A stretch of 64,000 bases of DNA from Mucilaginibacter aquatilis (lineage in GTDB: Bacteria; Bacteroidota; Bacteroidia; Sphingobacteriales; Sphingobacteriaceae), in the NCBI RefSeq assembly GCF_009755275.1, contig NZ_WQLA01000001.1, positions 924,578 through 988,577 of the forward strand. Direction: 5' to 3'. Shown in pieces: positions 44,312-54,036 of the stretch (its first letter is position 1; each line of letters begins with the position of its first letter). Below the pieces are notes generated by a model. That model had not been told where the DNA came from. It worked only from the letters and a program-made list of their open reading frames with translations, and searched no databases. The position numbers were made by a program, and so were the translations under genes.

Positions 44312-47131
44312 TTGAAGCGTAACTATATATATCTATATTCTTCTGTTTTACTAACGTTATTGCTGGCTGCCGGCTGCTCGCTTGAGAAAGAGAGTGGCTT
44401 TAACCGCCGGATGCAGAACCTGACAGCACGCTACAATATATTATTTAATGCTAACGAAATACTGCGAATTAAACAGGAAAGCTACGCTGCCTCATTCATT
44501 GATGATTATGATCGCGTATTAAATGTATACCAAGACACTGCATCGCGCCTTGCCACGGGCGAGAAAGATTTGGACGAAGTTGTAATAAAAGCAAACAACA
44601 TCATTAGCCTTAAAGAGCAAAGCAATTATATTGATGACGCTTATTTGCTACTGGCTAAGGCCGCACACCTGCGGGGCGATTACTACAACGCGGTTGAATA
44701 CAGTGGTTATATTATAAGATCGTTTAGTAAAAACGCCCAAATTGTACAGCAAGCCCGTGCCTGGCAAATACGTTCATTACTTTACCTTAATCAAACACGG
44801 CAGGCTAAGGCTGTTTTAGACACTGCTGTGAATAACATTAACGATAAGCAAAAGGCTGAGGCAGGTATGATATACGCCGCCGCCACGCAGCTTTACATTA
44901 ATACCGAAAATTACGCCGAAGCTGTTGAAATGGTAAAAAACGCCATCCCCTTGGCCCAAAACAGGCAGCAGCGTTTACGCTGGACTTTTATTTTAGCACA
45001 GTTGCAGGAACTGACCCGCCAACCTGCTGATGCTTATGAAAACTATTCGCGTATTGTTAAAAGCAATGCGCCATTTGTAATGGCATTTAATGCCCAGCTT
45101 AACCGCATTCGCATTGATGACAGTAAAAACGGCCGGAACCTGAGCCGGGCCGACCGCTTAAAAAGCTTACTACGCAACGAGAACAACGAAGAGTTTAAAG
45201 ATCAGATTTATTATCAGCTTGGCGAACTGGCTATAAGCTCAAATGAAACTGATGAAGCCATAAAAAATTACGGACTATCGGTAAAAAACAGTTTCAGGAA
45301 CCAAAACCAAAAAGGGTTGAGCTATTTACGCCTTGCCGACATCAGCTTTAAAACCAAAGGCGATTATGTTGCCGCCCGGAAATATTACGATAGTACGCTT
45401 GTTAGTCTTTCGCCCAACTATCCGGGTTATGAAACAATCAAAACCAAGGCCGATAATCTTCAGCTTATTGCCGATAAATTGCAGATAATTGCCCGCGAAG
45501 ACACCTTACAGGCCCTGGCAAAATTAGATACTGCTACACGCAGAATAAGAATTGAGGAAATGGCCCGGCAGGAAGAGGCAAAGCAAGCCGCAACTGCTAC
45601 AGAAGTTAACACAAGCAATGCCGCCCTTGCAAACAACCTTAACAACAATTTTGCAGCTGTTGATATGAATAACGGTGCAGTGTCTAACAGCACCGATGCC
45701 AGCGGCTTTTATTTTGATAACACCGGAGCAATAAGCCAGGGCTTTACCGACTTTAAACGCAAGTGGGGAAACCGTAGGCTTGAAGACAACTGGCGCCGAA
45801 GCGTACGCAACAACAGCAACCTTACGGTTAATACCACAAATACATCACAAAACGTAGATGCAGGTGTAATAACGCCAAACATGCAAAAAAGCACTGCAGA
45901 TGTAGTAACATCAGGCGTAAAGCAGGATTTGCTGCAAAACCTGCCCCTTACACCGCAACTGCTCGAAAGTTCAAATCAGCGTATATATAATGCCTATGTT
46001 GACTTAGCTGTTTTTTACCGTGATGTACTTAACGATAAACCAGAGGCTATTGCAACGTTTGAGCAACTGTTAAAACGTTTTCCGGATGATAAAAACCTTG
46101 CAGCAAACTATTACAACCTTTACCGTTTATATGCTACTGAAAATGCTGCCCGATCAGACGAGTATAAAGCTTTGATTTTAAGTAAATATCCAACCAGCAC
46201 CTTTGCCAAAGTAATTACCGACCCTGACTACGCCCAGCGGCTGGATAATAAAGATGCTGAACTGAATGCATTTTACAACCAGCTTTATGATTTATATACA
46301 CAAAGGCAATATCAGCAGGTAATAACCCGCTCTGATGAATTACTGCGCCAATACGCCGACAGCCGCATATCACCGCAACTGGCTTATTTACGTGCCCTTG
46401 CAGCCGGCCATCAGCAAAAGGTTACCCCTTTCCGTAGCGAACTTGTTCAAATTACCAGCCGCTATCCTAACGATGCCTTAATTACACCTTTGGTAAGACA
46501 ACACCTTATATATATAGATGCAAACCAGGCCGAAATGGCAACCCGCCGTTTTGCCGTAATAGACAGCGATCCGAACGCCCCGTCATTCATCCCAGAGCCG
46601 GTTATTCAACCTAAACCACAACAACCTGCTTTAGCTGCCAATAACCTGCCAACTAAACAACCCGAAGCAAAAACCAACAAGCCAACCGTTGTTGAAAAAG
46701 CACCTCAACCGGCTAAGCCAACCGTTACAGCAACCGCTACGCCTAAAGCGCCGGTTGCTCCGCCATCAATTTTCAGTAATCGTGATAGCAGCAACTATCT
46801 TTTTGTAATTAATGTAAGCAGTGGTACAACTAACTTATCGTCTTCGCGTTTTGGAGTTGGGCAGTTCAACCGTACAGCCTATCAGGGCAGTGCTGTAAAA
46901 CACCAGCTTAAGCCGGTGGGAGATGATAACCAGCTAATATATGTAGGACGATTTACAGGCATAGACGAGGTAAAGGAATATGCACGTAAAATTGTACCGT
47001 TATTACCGCAAATAATGAAGGTGCCTGCCGATAAATACAGCTTTTTTATCATCACTCAAGAAAATCTGGATAAATTAGCCGACCGAAAATTATTGGATAG
47101 CTATATTGAATACTATCAAAAAAACTTTTAA
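44312..47131 (+). CDS. porW: T9SS lipoprotein PorW/SprE-like TPR protein
   Basis: Outer-membrane lipoprotein of 939 residues with the PorW/SprE layout. Lipobox LLAAGC (Cys22), then the family's opening MQNLTARYNILFNANEILRI; tetratricopeptide repeats fill about 90-400, a Gln/Asn-rich linker follows at about 430-520, more TPRs (about 550-720), a Pro/Lys/Ala-rich linker near 760-830 and a closed C-terminal domain (SNYLFVINVSSGT to the end). PorW/SprE joins the translocon to the PorK/GldK-N ring in T9SS. The start must be TTG at 44312, since no ATG is in frame upstream. It is followed three bases later by PBP1A. Confidence 0.83.
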   Translation: MKRNYIYLYSSVLLTLLLAAGCSLEKESGFNRRMQNLTARYNILFNANEILRIKQESYAASFIDDYDRVLNVYQDTASRLATGEKDLDEVVIKANNIISLKEQSNYIDDAYLLLAKAAHLRGDYYNAVEYSGYIIRSFSKNAQIVQQARAWQIRSLLYLNQTRQAKAVLDTAVNNINDKQKAEAGMIYAAATQLYINTENYAEAVEMVKNAIPLAQNRQQRLRWTFILAQLQELTRQPADAYENYSRIVKSNAPFVMAFNAQLNRIRIDDSKNGRNLSRADRLKSLLRNENNEEFKDQIYYQLGELAISSNETDEAIKNYGLSVKNSFRNQNQKGLSYLRLADISFKTKGDYVAARKYYDSTLVSLSPNYPGYETIKTKADNLQLIADKLQIIAREDTLQALAKLDTATRRIRIEEMARQEEAKQAATATEVNTSNAALANNLNNNFAAVDMNNGAVSNSTDASGFYFDNTGAISQGFTDFKRKWGNRRLEDNWRRSVRNNSNLTVNTTNTSQNVDAGVITPNMQKSTADVVTSGVKQDLLQNLPLTPQLLESSNQRIYNAYVDLAVFYRDVLNDKPEAIATFEQLLKRFPDDKNLAANYYNLYRLYATENAARSDEYKALILSKYPTSTFAKVITDPDYAQRLDNKDAELNAFYNQLYDLYTQRQYQQVITRSDELLRQYADSRISPQLAYLRALAAGHQQKVTPFRSELVQITSRYPNDALITPLVRQHLIYIDANQAEMATRRFAVIDSDPNAPSFIPEPVIQPKPQQPALAANNLPTKQPEAKTNKPTVVEKAPQPAKPTVTATATPKAPVAPPSIFSNRDSSNYLFVINVSSGTTNLSSSRFGVGQFNRTAYQGSAVKHQLKPVGDDNQLIYVGRFTGIDEVKEYARKIVPLLPQIMKVPADKYSFFIITQENLDKLADRKLLDSYIEYYQKNF

Positions 47132-47134
47132 CTG

Positions 47135-49375
47135 ATGTTTGTAAAACTTACTCAACACGAAATAAAACGATATAACTGGATGATATGGAAAGTGGCCATT
47201 GCTTTCCTGCTTTTTATTGCACTGATATTTACGTTAACCGCGTTTGGTGTGTTTGGCAGCTTACCATCGTTCCGCGACCTGGAGAACCCGAAGAGCAATC
47301 AGGCATCAGAGATCATTTCATCCGACAAAAAGGTACTGGGCAAATACTTTGTGCAAAATCGCTCGAGCGTTACGTACAATCAAATTTCGCCTAATGTGAT
47401 TAATGCATTAATTGCTACTGAAGACAATCGCTTCCTAAAGCATTCGGGTATTGATTTTGGCCGTACTTTTACCATTATTTTTTACAACTTAATAGGTAAA
47501 AAGCAGGGCGGCAGTACCATTACGCAACAGCTGGCATTAAATCTTTTCTCTGAACGCTCACGCAACTTCACTACGCGTATACGCCAAAAACTACAAGAGT
47601 GGGTAATAGCCGTGCAACTAGAGCGCCGCTATACCAAAGAGGAGATATTGACCATGTATCTTAATACGGTTGATTTTGGCGCATATAATACTTTTGGTAT
47701 CAGCTCGGCTGCTGCTACGTATTTTAATACCACTCCTGACAAATTAACTCCCGATCAGGCCGCCCTGCTAATAGGTATGATTAACGGCCCGGGCATATAC
47801 TCACCTATCCGCCATCCCGATAACGCAGTTAAGCGCCGCAATTTTGTTTTACGCCGCATGGCCGAAGAGAACTTTTTAAGCGACGGACAAGCTGAAGAAT
47901 TTAAGGCAAAACCTATGGGCTTAAACTTTCACCCTACCGACCATAATGAAGGTTTGGCTACTTACTTCCGTTCGGTACTTAAAAAGGATGTACAAAAAAT
48001 ATTGAATGAGCAGGACCTGCATAAATCTGACGGTACCTCTTATGACCTTGACCGCGACGGTTTGAAAATATACACCACCGTTAACTACACCATGCAACAG
48101 TATGCTGAAGCAGCGCAAAAAGAATACATGAAGCAGTTGCAGGTGCAATTTAATCAGCATTGGAGAGGACGCAGCCTATGGAAAGGCATCCCTGATTTTA
48201 AGGCACGGCTTAACGAGGGCATGAAGCGTTCTGACCGTTATAGGGCGCTCAATCAGCAAGGAAAATCAGAAGAGGAAATATTGGAAGATTTCAATACGCC
48301 TGCACAAATGAACCTGTTTACCTGGCATGGCGATATTGATACCACCATGAAGCCGATTGACTCTATCGTTTATAGCAAATTGTTACTTCGTAACGCCATG
48401 ATGAGCATGGACCCTAATACTGGCTTTGTAAAGGCCTGGGTTGGGGGTATTGATTACGAGCATTTTAAATATGACCAGGTAAAAATGGGTACCCGCCAGG
48501 TAGGTTCAACTGCAAAACCGTTTACTTATGCCGTAGCTATTGAGCAGGCTGCATTTTCACCTTGTATGCAGGTAAATAACGTACCCGATACTATTTACGG
48601 TTACGGTAAACCATGGTGTCCGCGCTCTAACCCATCTGAAACCGTTCAGGGTATGATTACTTTACGCAAAGCCTTAGCCCGTTCGCAAAACTGGGTTACC
48701 GCTCACGTAATGAAAGAAGTTGGCCCCGAGCCGGTAATGCAGCTTATTAAAAAAATGGGTGTTACCAGCAAAGTTGATCCCTATCCTACTATATGCCTAG
48801 GTGTATTTGATGCCTCTGTATTTGACATGACCGGAGCATACAGTGCATTTGCTAACGAGGGCTTGTGGACCGAGCCAACTTATCTGCTACGCATTGAAGA
48901 TAAAAACGGCAATTTACTTTACGAGCATAAACCACGCGTAGTACAGGCCATGAACCCGCAAGCTGCTTACGTAATGACCTATATGCTAAAAGGTGTGGTT
49001 GATGAAGGTACAGGCTGGCGACTACGTAGTAAGTATGGCTTGCGTAACCCTATTGGAGGAAAAACCGGTACAACCCAAAATAACTCTGATGGCTGGTTTA
49101 TTGGCATAACACCTCAACTGGTTACAGGCGTGTGGACAGGCTGTGAAGACCGTTCTATCCACTTTCGAAGTACTAACCTGGGTGAGGGAGCTAACACTGC
49201 GCTGCCTATATTTGCCCTATACATGAAAAAGGTGTACGCCGATGCATCGTTAGGCATCAAACAAAATGTTGACTTTGCGCAGCCGAAAGGCGGCGTAGGT
49301 ATAACGTTGGATTGTAACGCTTATAACCAGCAGCAGCAAGGCACGGCCGAGGTTGATAATAAACTGGGCTTCTAA
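47135..49375 (+). CDS. bifunctional penicillin-binding protein 1A-like
   Basis: Class A PBP that polymerises and crosslinks peptidoglycan. 746 residues: cytoplasmic tail, membrane helix (about 18-40), transglycosylase domain with Glu96 in TEDNRFLKHSGID and GGSTITQQLALNL (125-137), then transpeptidase with SxxK Ser458 and Lys461 (GSTAKPF), SQN at 517-519 and KTGT at 643-646. Stop of the porW/sprE-like gene is three bases before this ATG, so the two are one operon. Ends with a Gln-rich tail. PBP1A versus other class A types is inferred. Confidence 0.93.
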   Translation: MFVKLTQHEIKRYNWMIWKVAIAFLLFIALIFTLTAFGVFGSLPSFRDLENPKSNQASEIISSDKKVLGKYFVQNRSSVTYNQISPNVINALIATEDNRFLKHSGIDFGRTFTIIFYNLIGKKQGGSTITQQLALNLFSERSRNFTTRIRQKLQEWVIAVQLERRYTKEEILTMYLNTVDFGAYNTFGISSAAATYFNTTPDKLTPDQAALLIGMINGPGIYSPIRHPDNAVKRRNFVLRRMAEENFLSDGQAEEFKAKPMGLNFHPTDHNEGLATYFRSVLKKDVQKILNEQDLHKSDGTSYDLDRDGLKIYTTVNYTMQQYAEAAQKEYMKQLQVQFNQHWRGRSLWKGIPDFKARLNEGMKRSDRYRALNQQGKSEEEILEDFNTPAQMNLFTWHGDIDTTMKPIDSIVYSKLLLRNAMMSMDPNTGFVKAWVGGIDYEHFKYDQVKMGTRQVGSTAKPFTYAVAIEQAAFSPCMQVNNVPDTIYGYGKPWCPRSNPSETVQGMITLRKALARSQNWVTAHVMKEVGPEPVMQLIKKMGVTSKVDPYPTICLGVFDASVFDMTGAYSAFANEGLWTEPTYLLRIEDKNGNLLYEHKPRVVQAMNPQAAYVMTYMLKGVVDEGTGWRLRSKYGLRNPIGGKTGTTQNNSDGWFIGITPQLVTGVWTGCEDRSIHFRSTNLGEGANTALPIFALYMKKVYADASLGIKQNVDFAQPKGGVGITLDCNAYNQQQQGTAEVDNKLGF

Positions 49376-49400
49376 ATCGGCTTCAAATATTTCAAGCTAA

Positions 49401-49442
49401 AAAATCAGTAATGCCGAAACATGTTTCGGCATTACTGATTTT
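49401..49442. terminator. 42-base perfect palindrome, terminator
   Basis: 49401-49421 is the exact reverse complement of 49422-49442, with GCCGAAACATGTTTCGGC at the centre. A or T tails on both ends make it a likely terminator for the PBP1A transcript. A true cruciform-forming site is also possible. Confidence 0.75.
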
Positions 49443-49546
49443 ATATAATAGCAGCCTAAACAAAACCGTTATATTCATTATTAATAATTAATAAACCTTG
49501 CTCCGCCGCTAATGTGTTGTGGGCGGATGGGTTGGGCTTTAGAACT

Positions 49547-51370
49547 ATGTTCGATTACCGCGAAGCATTAAAGAAAATTCCACATAAACCCGGCGTATAC
49601 CAGTACTGGGATGCCGAAAACCAATTGATTTATATTGGCAAGGCTAAAGACCTGCGTAACCGCGTTTCATCATATTTTGTAAAAGATCTCCAGCAAAATT
49701 CAAAAACCCGGATGCTGGTATCCAAAATACGTAATATAACCTTCACCATTGTTGATACCGAGGTTGATGCCTGGTTGCTTGAAAACAGCCTGATAAAAAA
49801 GCACAAGCCTAAGTACAATATTGATTTAAAGGATGATAAAACGTACCCATGGATAGTAATTAAAAAAGAAAACTACCCACGCATCTACTGGACAAGAAAT
49901 ATCATTCGCGATGGTTCAAAGTACCTGGGGCCTTATCCATCGGTTAGTATGATGCACACTATTTTGGGTGTAATACGCGAAACTTACCCGCTACGCACTT
50001 GTAACCTTGCCTTAACGCCTCAAAATATCAACGCCGGTAAATTCAAGGTGTGTTTAGAGTACCAATTAGGCAATTGCAAAGGTCCTTGTCAAAACTTTCA
50101 AACCGAAGAAGACTATAATAACAGTATTGAAGAAATACAGGATATATTGGGCGGCAAAATAGGCAACGTTGTTCGTAAGCTCAAAACTGATATTGAGGCA
50201 GCTGCAATGGATATGGATTTTGAGCAGGCGCACCGGCTTAAACGTAAGTATGACTTGCTCGAAAACTATCAGCATAAATCAACAGTTGTAAATTCATCAA
50301 TTACCGATGTAGATGTGTTTAGTATTGCCAGTGATGAAAAGTATGCGTTTGTAAACTACCTTAAGGTGATGAACGGCACTATTATACAAACCCAAACCCT
50401 GGAAATGAAAAAGCGGCTGGAAGAAAGCGATGAGGAGTTGCTTACCATTGCTATATCTGAATTCAGGGTACGCTATAACAGCAAGTCGAGAGAAATTATT
50501 GTACCGTTTGATATTGAGCTTGATGACGAGAAGATAAAGTTTACTGTACCTAAGCTTGGAGAGAAAAAGAAGTTGCTTGATCTATCGCAAAAGAACGTAC
50601 ATTTTTTCAGGCGCGATAAAATGGAGCAGTATGAAAAGTTAAACCCTGATGTACGTACCGACAGGTTGCTTACGCAAATGATGAAGGATTTGCGCATGAA
50701 CCAATTGCCGCGCCATATTGAATGTTTTGATAATTCGAACTTTCAGGGTAAGCATCCGGTATCGGCTATTGTTGTTTTTAAGGATGCCAAACCATCTAAA
50801 AAAGACTATCGCTTTTTTAATGTTAAAACGGTTGAAGGGCCTAATGACTTTGCTACCATGGAGGAAGCGGTACACCGTCGTTACCGCCGCATGCTTGATG
50901 AAGGGACCGAATTACCACAACTGGTAATTATTGACGGTGGCAAAGGACAATTATCTGCAGCCTTAAAAAGTTTACGTTTACTGGGCATTGATAAGCAACT
51001 TACTGTAATTGGCATTGCCAAACGCCTGGAAGAACTATTTTACCCCGGCGATCAGTACCCGATGTATCTTGATAAAAAATCGGAGACACTTAAGATAATA
51101 CAACAGCTGCGCGATGAAGCTCACCGCTTTGGTATTACAGCGCACCGCAAAAAACGCGACAAGAGTACTCTAGCTACTGAACTTGAGTTAGTGCCTGGGG
51201 TTGGTCGCCTGTCTGCCGAGAAGCTGCTTAAATACTTTAAATCGGTTAAAAAAATTCGTGAGACTACTGTTGAAGAATTACAGGAGGTTGTTAATTTAAA
51301 GCAAGCACAGGCTGTTAAAAATTATTTTACACCTCAGCCATCTGAGGGAGAAAGCAGTACAGAGATATAA
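49547..51370 (+). CDS. uvrC: excinuclease ABC subunit C
   Basis: Makes both incisions in nucleotide excision repair. 607 residues from the ATG at 49547; the frame upstream to 49514 adds unrelated residues. GIY-YIG domain starts PHKPGVYQYWDAENQLIYIG (3' nick), a Cys-rich region LRTCNLALT and CLEYQLGNCKGPC, a UVR motif (IEAAAMDMDFEQAHRLKRKY), the RNase-H-like domain HIECFDNSNFQGKHPVSAIV (5' nick), and a C-terminal helix-hairpin-helix ELVPGVGRLSAEKLLKYFKS. All domains complete. Confidence 0.96.
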   Translation: MFDYREALKKIPHKPGVYQYWDAENQLIYIGKAKDLRNRVSSYFVKDLQQNSKTRMLVSKIRNITFTIVDTEVDAWLLENSLIKKHKPKYNIDLKDDKTYPWIVIKKENYPRIYWTRNIIRDGSKYLGPYPSVSMMHTILGVIRETYPLRTCNLALTPQNINAGKFKVCLEYQLGNCKGPCQNFQTEEDYNNSIEEIQDILGGKIGNVVRKLKTDIEAAAMDMDFEQAHRLKRKYDLLENYQHKSTVVNSSITDVDVFSIASDEKYAFVNYLKVMNGTIIQTQTLEMKKRLEESDEELLTIAISEFRVRYNSKSREIIVPFDIELDDEKIKFTVPKLGEKKKLLDLSQKNVHFFRRDKMEQYEKLNPDVRTDRLLTQMMKDLRMNQLPRHIECFDNSNFQGKHPVSAIVVFKDAKPSKKDYRFFNVKTVEGPNDFATMEEAVHRRYRRMLDEGTELPQLVIIDGGKGQLSAALKSLRLLGIDKQLTVIGIAKRLEELFYPGDQYPMYLDKKSETLKIIQQLRDEAHRFGITAHRKKRDKSTLATELELVPGVGRLSAEKLLKYFKSVKKIRETTVEELQEVVNLKQAQAVKNYFTPQPSEGESSTEI

Positions 51371-51433
51371 AAACGTAAGCATGTGCGGTTTTTTCATTGC
51401 AAATGCCCTATTGACCTTCGTTTAAAATATAAT

Positions 51434-51477
51434 AAATATAAAGGCCCGGTTGATTGCTCAACCGGGCCTTTATATTT
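51434..51477. terminator. bidirectional terminator uvrC/gldN
   Basis: 20-base perfect stem (51434-51453 with 51458-51477) around a TTGC loop, core GGCCCGGTTGA. T tail on both sides; shared by convergent uvrC and the gldKLMN operon. Confidence 0.92.
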
Positions 51478-51498
51478 GTATGACTTAACCGAAATGGT

Positions 51499-52449
51499 TT
51501 AGTATTGCCACAAACCCAACTCCCAGTCCATCAAAGATTTTTTCACTTTTTCCGATTCGTATAACTTATCAATTCCCTGTGCGTAATCTTTAATACGTTC
51601 ATCCTTTTGGTTTGACACTTTTATAATTACGCTGGCAAATAACCGCTTCATAAATACGTCGTCAAAGCTTAAACCGGTAGCATCATTGTTGCGGCTAATG
51701 GCTTCTTTTGATGCCAGTACCTGCCTTGCCTCCGGAAAGTAAATCCAAAATGCTGGCTGAAAATCGGTTTCAACACCGGCAGCTTTAAGCTTAATTAAAG
51801 GTGCTATACCAATAATACGAGGCTCAAAAACTGAACGTTGTCTGTCAAAAACCCAATCTTCCTTTATACGAAAACGTATCACACTATCGGCATTAAAGTC
51901 ACCCGCTTGCATGCTCGAGCCAATTTTGTTACCACTATCGTCAAATTTGTCAACAATGGTACTATCAGCCATTTTGGAGCGCGCCTTACCCGGAGTAAGC
52001 GGATTAGAGAATGCATCACCATTCGGATCGTCTTTGCTTGGATTGGCGTCATAAGCAGTTAATTCACCAGCATCTACAGCTTCCATCAGCACATCAATCA
52101 AACGTGCTTTTGGCGAAGCCAGGTACTGGTTCATTTTCTCACGCAAATCAATTTCGCGCCATATGCGCTTTGCATACACAACGTCAGCTTCACGCAGGTT
52201 GGCATAAGGAGTTACCTTGGCACTTAGGATGTTAGCTTTTTTGTAAAAGCCATCCATAGGACGCTCAAAAACTTTGGCTTTTTTTGAAGTATCAACAGCC
52301 GGCTGTGCATTAAAAGTTGTGTTAGCCGATTGCGGAGCAGTTGCTACCGCCTTTTTTGCAGTTGTACGTTTACCACGTCTTTGAGCAAAAGCGCTCAGGC
52401 AAATTAAACTCAGTAGCCCCACCACAAAAATCTTACGTCTCATATGCAT
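51499..52449 (-). CDS. gldN: gliding motility/T9SS protein GldN
   Basis: Periplasmic partner of GldK in the T9SS ring beneath the outer membrane. 316 residues with a signal peptide (ends LSAFAQ), a basic Ala-rich stretch, then RPMDGFYKKANILSAKVTPY, DVVYAKRIWREIDLREKMNQ, and KARLIDVLMEAVDAGELTAY, all typical of GldN. Ends KSLMDWELGLWQY. Nine bases after gldM; last gene before the shared terminator. Confidence 0.92.
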   Translation of the reverse strand: MHMRRKIFVVGLLSLICLSAFAQRRGKRTTAKKAVATAPQSANTTFNAQPAVDTSKKAKVFERPMDGFYKKANILSAKVTPYANLREADVVYAKRIWREIDLREKMNQYLASPKARLIDVLMEAVDAGELTAYDANPSKDDPNGDAFSNPLTPGKARSKMADSTIVDKFDDSGNKIGSSMQAGDFNADSVIRFRIKEDWVFDRQRSVFEPRIIGIAPLIKLKAAGVETDFQPAFWIYFPEARQVLASKEAISRNNDATGLSFDDVFMKRLFASVIIKVSNQKDERIKDYAQGIDKLYESEKVKKSLMDWELGLWQY

Positions 52450-52458
52450 TGTTTAATC

Positions 52459-53994
52459 TTAATTTGCTGATATTATAACATCATCAAGTCCGCGTTGAGC
52501 ACCATCAGGGCCAACAGCAATTACGTTGGTGAATATTACTTTACTGCCTGGTACTAATGATGCCATTGCACCACGCATCTGTCCAGACAATTGGTTACCC
52601 GATGTTGACATCAACATAGGATCTTGCCTTGGTTTAATAATAATCAGGTTAAAGCGCTGAATGCTGAAAGTAGCATCAAATTCAAAATCATCTAATTTAG
52701 CAAACACCCTGTCCTGAGCTTTTAAGTTTGCAGATGATGTTGAGCCACCGCTTTTGCCACCAAACATAACCTTTGGATCGGGTATACGTTTTACGCGGAA
52801 TTTTGTTGCACCCAAAACCTGACTTTTTCCAGGAGACGCCTCGCCAGAAACTGTTATGTTCACAGTACCCGGAGATGATACACGGGCAGTGAATGATCCG
52901 TTTGAACCACTGATTGATCCACCGCTCATGCTTACGCGCAGTTTTTCTTTTGGTATACCCGGCGCAGAAATTGAAAGCGGGTTAGCAACACCAATGTACA
53001 ATACGTTCATTTTCTCGGCAGCTACAGTAGCCGATGGACGAGCTACCTGGTATTGCTGCGGTGCAGTTTTGTATTCCTTTACAGTACCATCATTTTGACG
53101 AACGCGTACAGTACCTACCCAGGTACGCACACCCTCACCGCTTGTACCGGTGGTGTAAACACCACGGCCTTCTGATACTTGCAGGCGTGAACCGTTAACC
53201 GCAATTTCAGGGTTTGATTTTGAATCATAAGCTGTAAGGAAAACTTCGGCCTTGTAAGGCTGGCCGGCTATAATATAGCTGCTTGGAGCTACAGCAACAG
53301 CCTGAAATTTATCCAGGTTTACAACCGCCTGATCTACCTCACCTAAAATCTTTTTAACTACTTCCGACTCTGCGTTTTTTAAGTCAGACTGTACTTTAAT
53401 TAACGAGGTCATGGCAGCGCCCATTGGTATACCATCACCAAAGTAAGCTTGTTCCCAGGTTAACTGAGGTTTGCCTTTTTTAGGTTTTGGAGCATCGGTT
53501 GCCAATGGGAGTTTAACACCAACACGCTCTTTATCAGTTAATAAAGCCATTAACTTCTCACGTGTTTCGTCAATCTTTTTGTGTAACTCCTCACCTTTTT
53601 TACCGTTGATCATAATTTCCGAAGAAAGATCAAGGTTATCGCGCTTTTTGTAATCGGCAATGTTTTCGTCTATACCGCCAGCTTTTTCGGCAAGCTCGGT
53701 TTTAATACCTTCAATATAGGTATGTAAACTGTTTGCTACAGCACTGGCTTGTTTAGCTTTATCATAAACCGGTTTAGCACGATCAGGTTGTTCTTTTAAT
53801 TTAGTTTTCTCAAACGCATCAAAAGTATTATCAATACCTGCCTGTACGTTTGTTTTTGATGAAGCTAAACTATCACTAATGTTTTTAAAGGCATCTAACA
53901 GGTTGTCGGGCACGTTAAGCGCCACCAACCCTAATAAAACCAAGTACAGGATGCCTATCATTCGCTGCCTTGGGGTTTCTTTACCTCCAGCCAT
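52459..53994 (-). CDS. gldM: T9SS motor protein GldM
   Basis: Inner-membrane motor subunit that spans the periplasm to touch GldK-N. 511 residues: starts with KETPRQRMIGILYLVLLGLV (one membrane helix about 10-30), then helical bundle and four periplasmic domains, with the middle YIIAGQPYKAEVFLTAYDS and the C-terminal KLDDFEFDATFSIQRFNLI near the end. Complete and typical. It sits between gldL (42 bases) and gldN (nine bases). Confidence 0.93.
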   Translation of the reverse strand: MAGGKETPRQRMIGILYLVLLGLVALNVPDNLLDAFKNISDSLASSKTNVQAGIDNTFDAFEKTKLKEQPDRAKPVYDKAKQASAVANSLHTYIEGIKTELAEKAGGIDENIADYKKRDNLDLSSEIMINGKKGEELHKKIDETREKLMALLTDKERVGVKLPLATDAPKPKKGKPQLTWEQAYFGDGIPMGAAMTSLIKVQSDLKNAESEVVKKILGEVDQAVVNLDKFQAVAVAPSSYIIAGQPYKAEVFLTAYDSKSNPEIAVNGSRLQVSEGRGVYTTGTSGEGVRTWVGTVRVRQNDGTVKEYKTAPQQYQVARPSATVAAEKMNVLYIGVANPLSISAPGIPKEKLRVSMSGGSISGSNGSFTARVSSPGTVNITVSGEASPGKSQVLGATKFRVKRIPDPKVMFGGKSGGSTSSANLKAQDRVFAKLDDFEFDATFSIQRFNLIIIKPRQDPMLMSTSGNQLSGQMRGAMASLVPGSKVIFTNVIAVGPDGAQRGLDDVIISAN

Positions 53995-54036
53995 GTGGTT
54001 TGATCTTAATTAATTTTAAATAATAAGGTTAATTAA

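Noticed and set aside
49514..49546. Upstream extension of uvrC
   Set aside because: The added residues are not UvrC-like; ATG at 49547 begins the conserved GIY-YIG domain.
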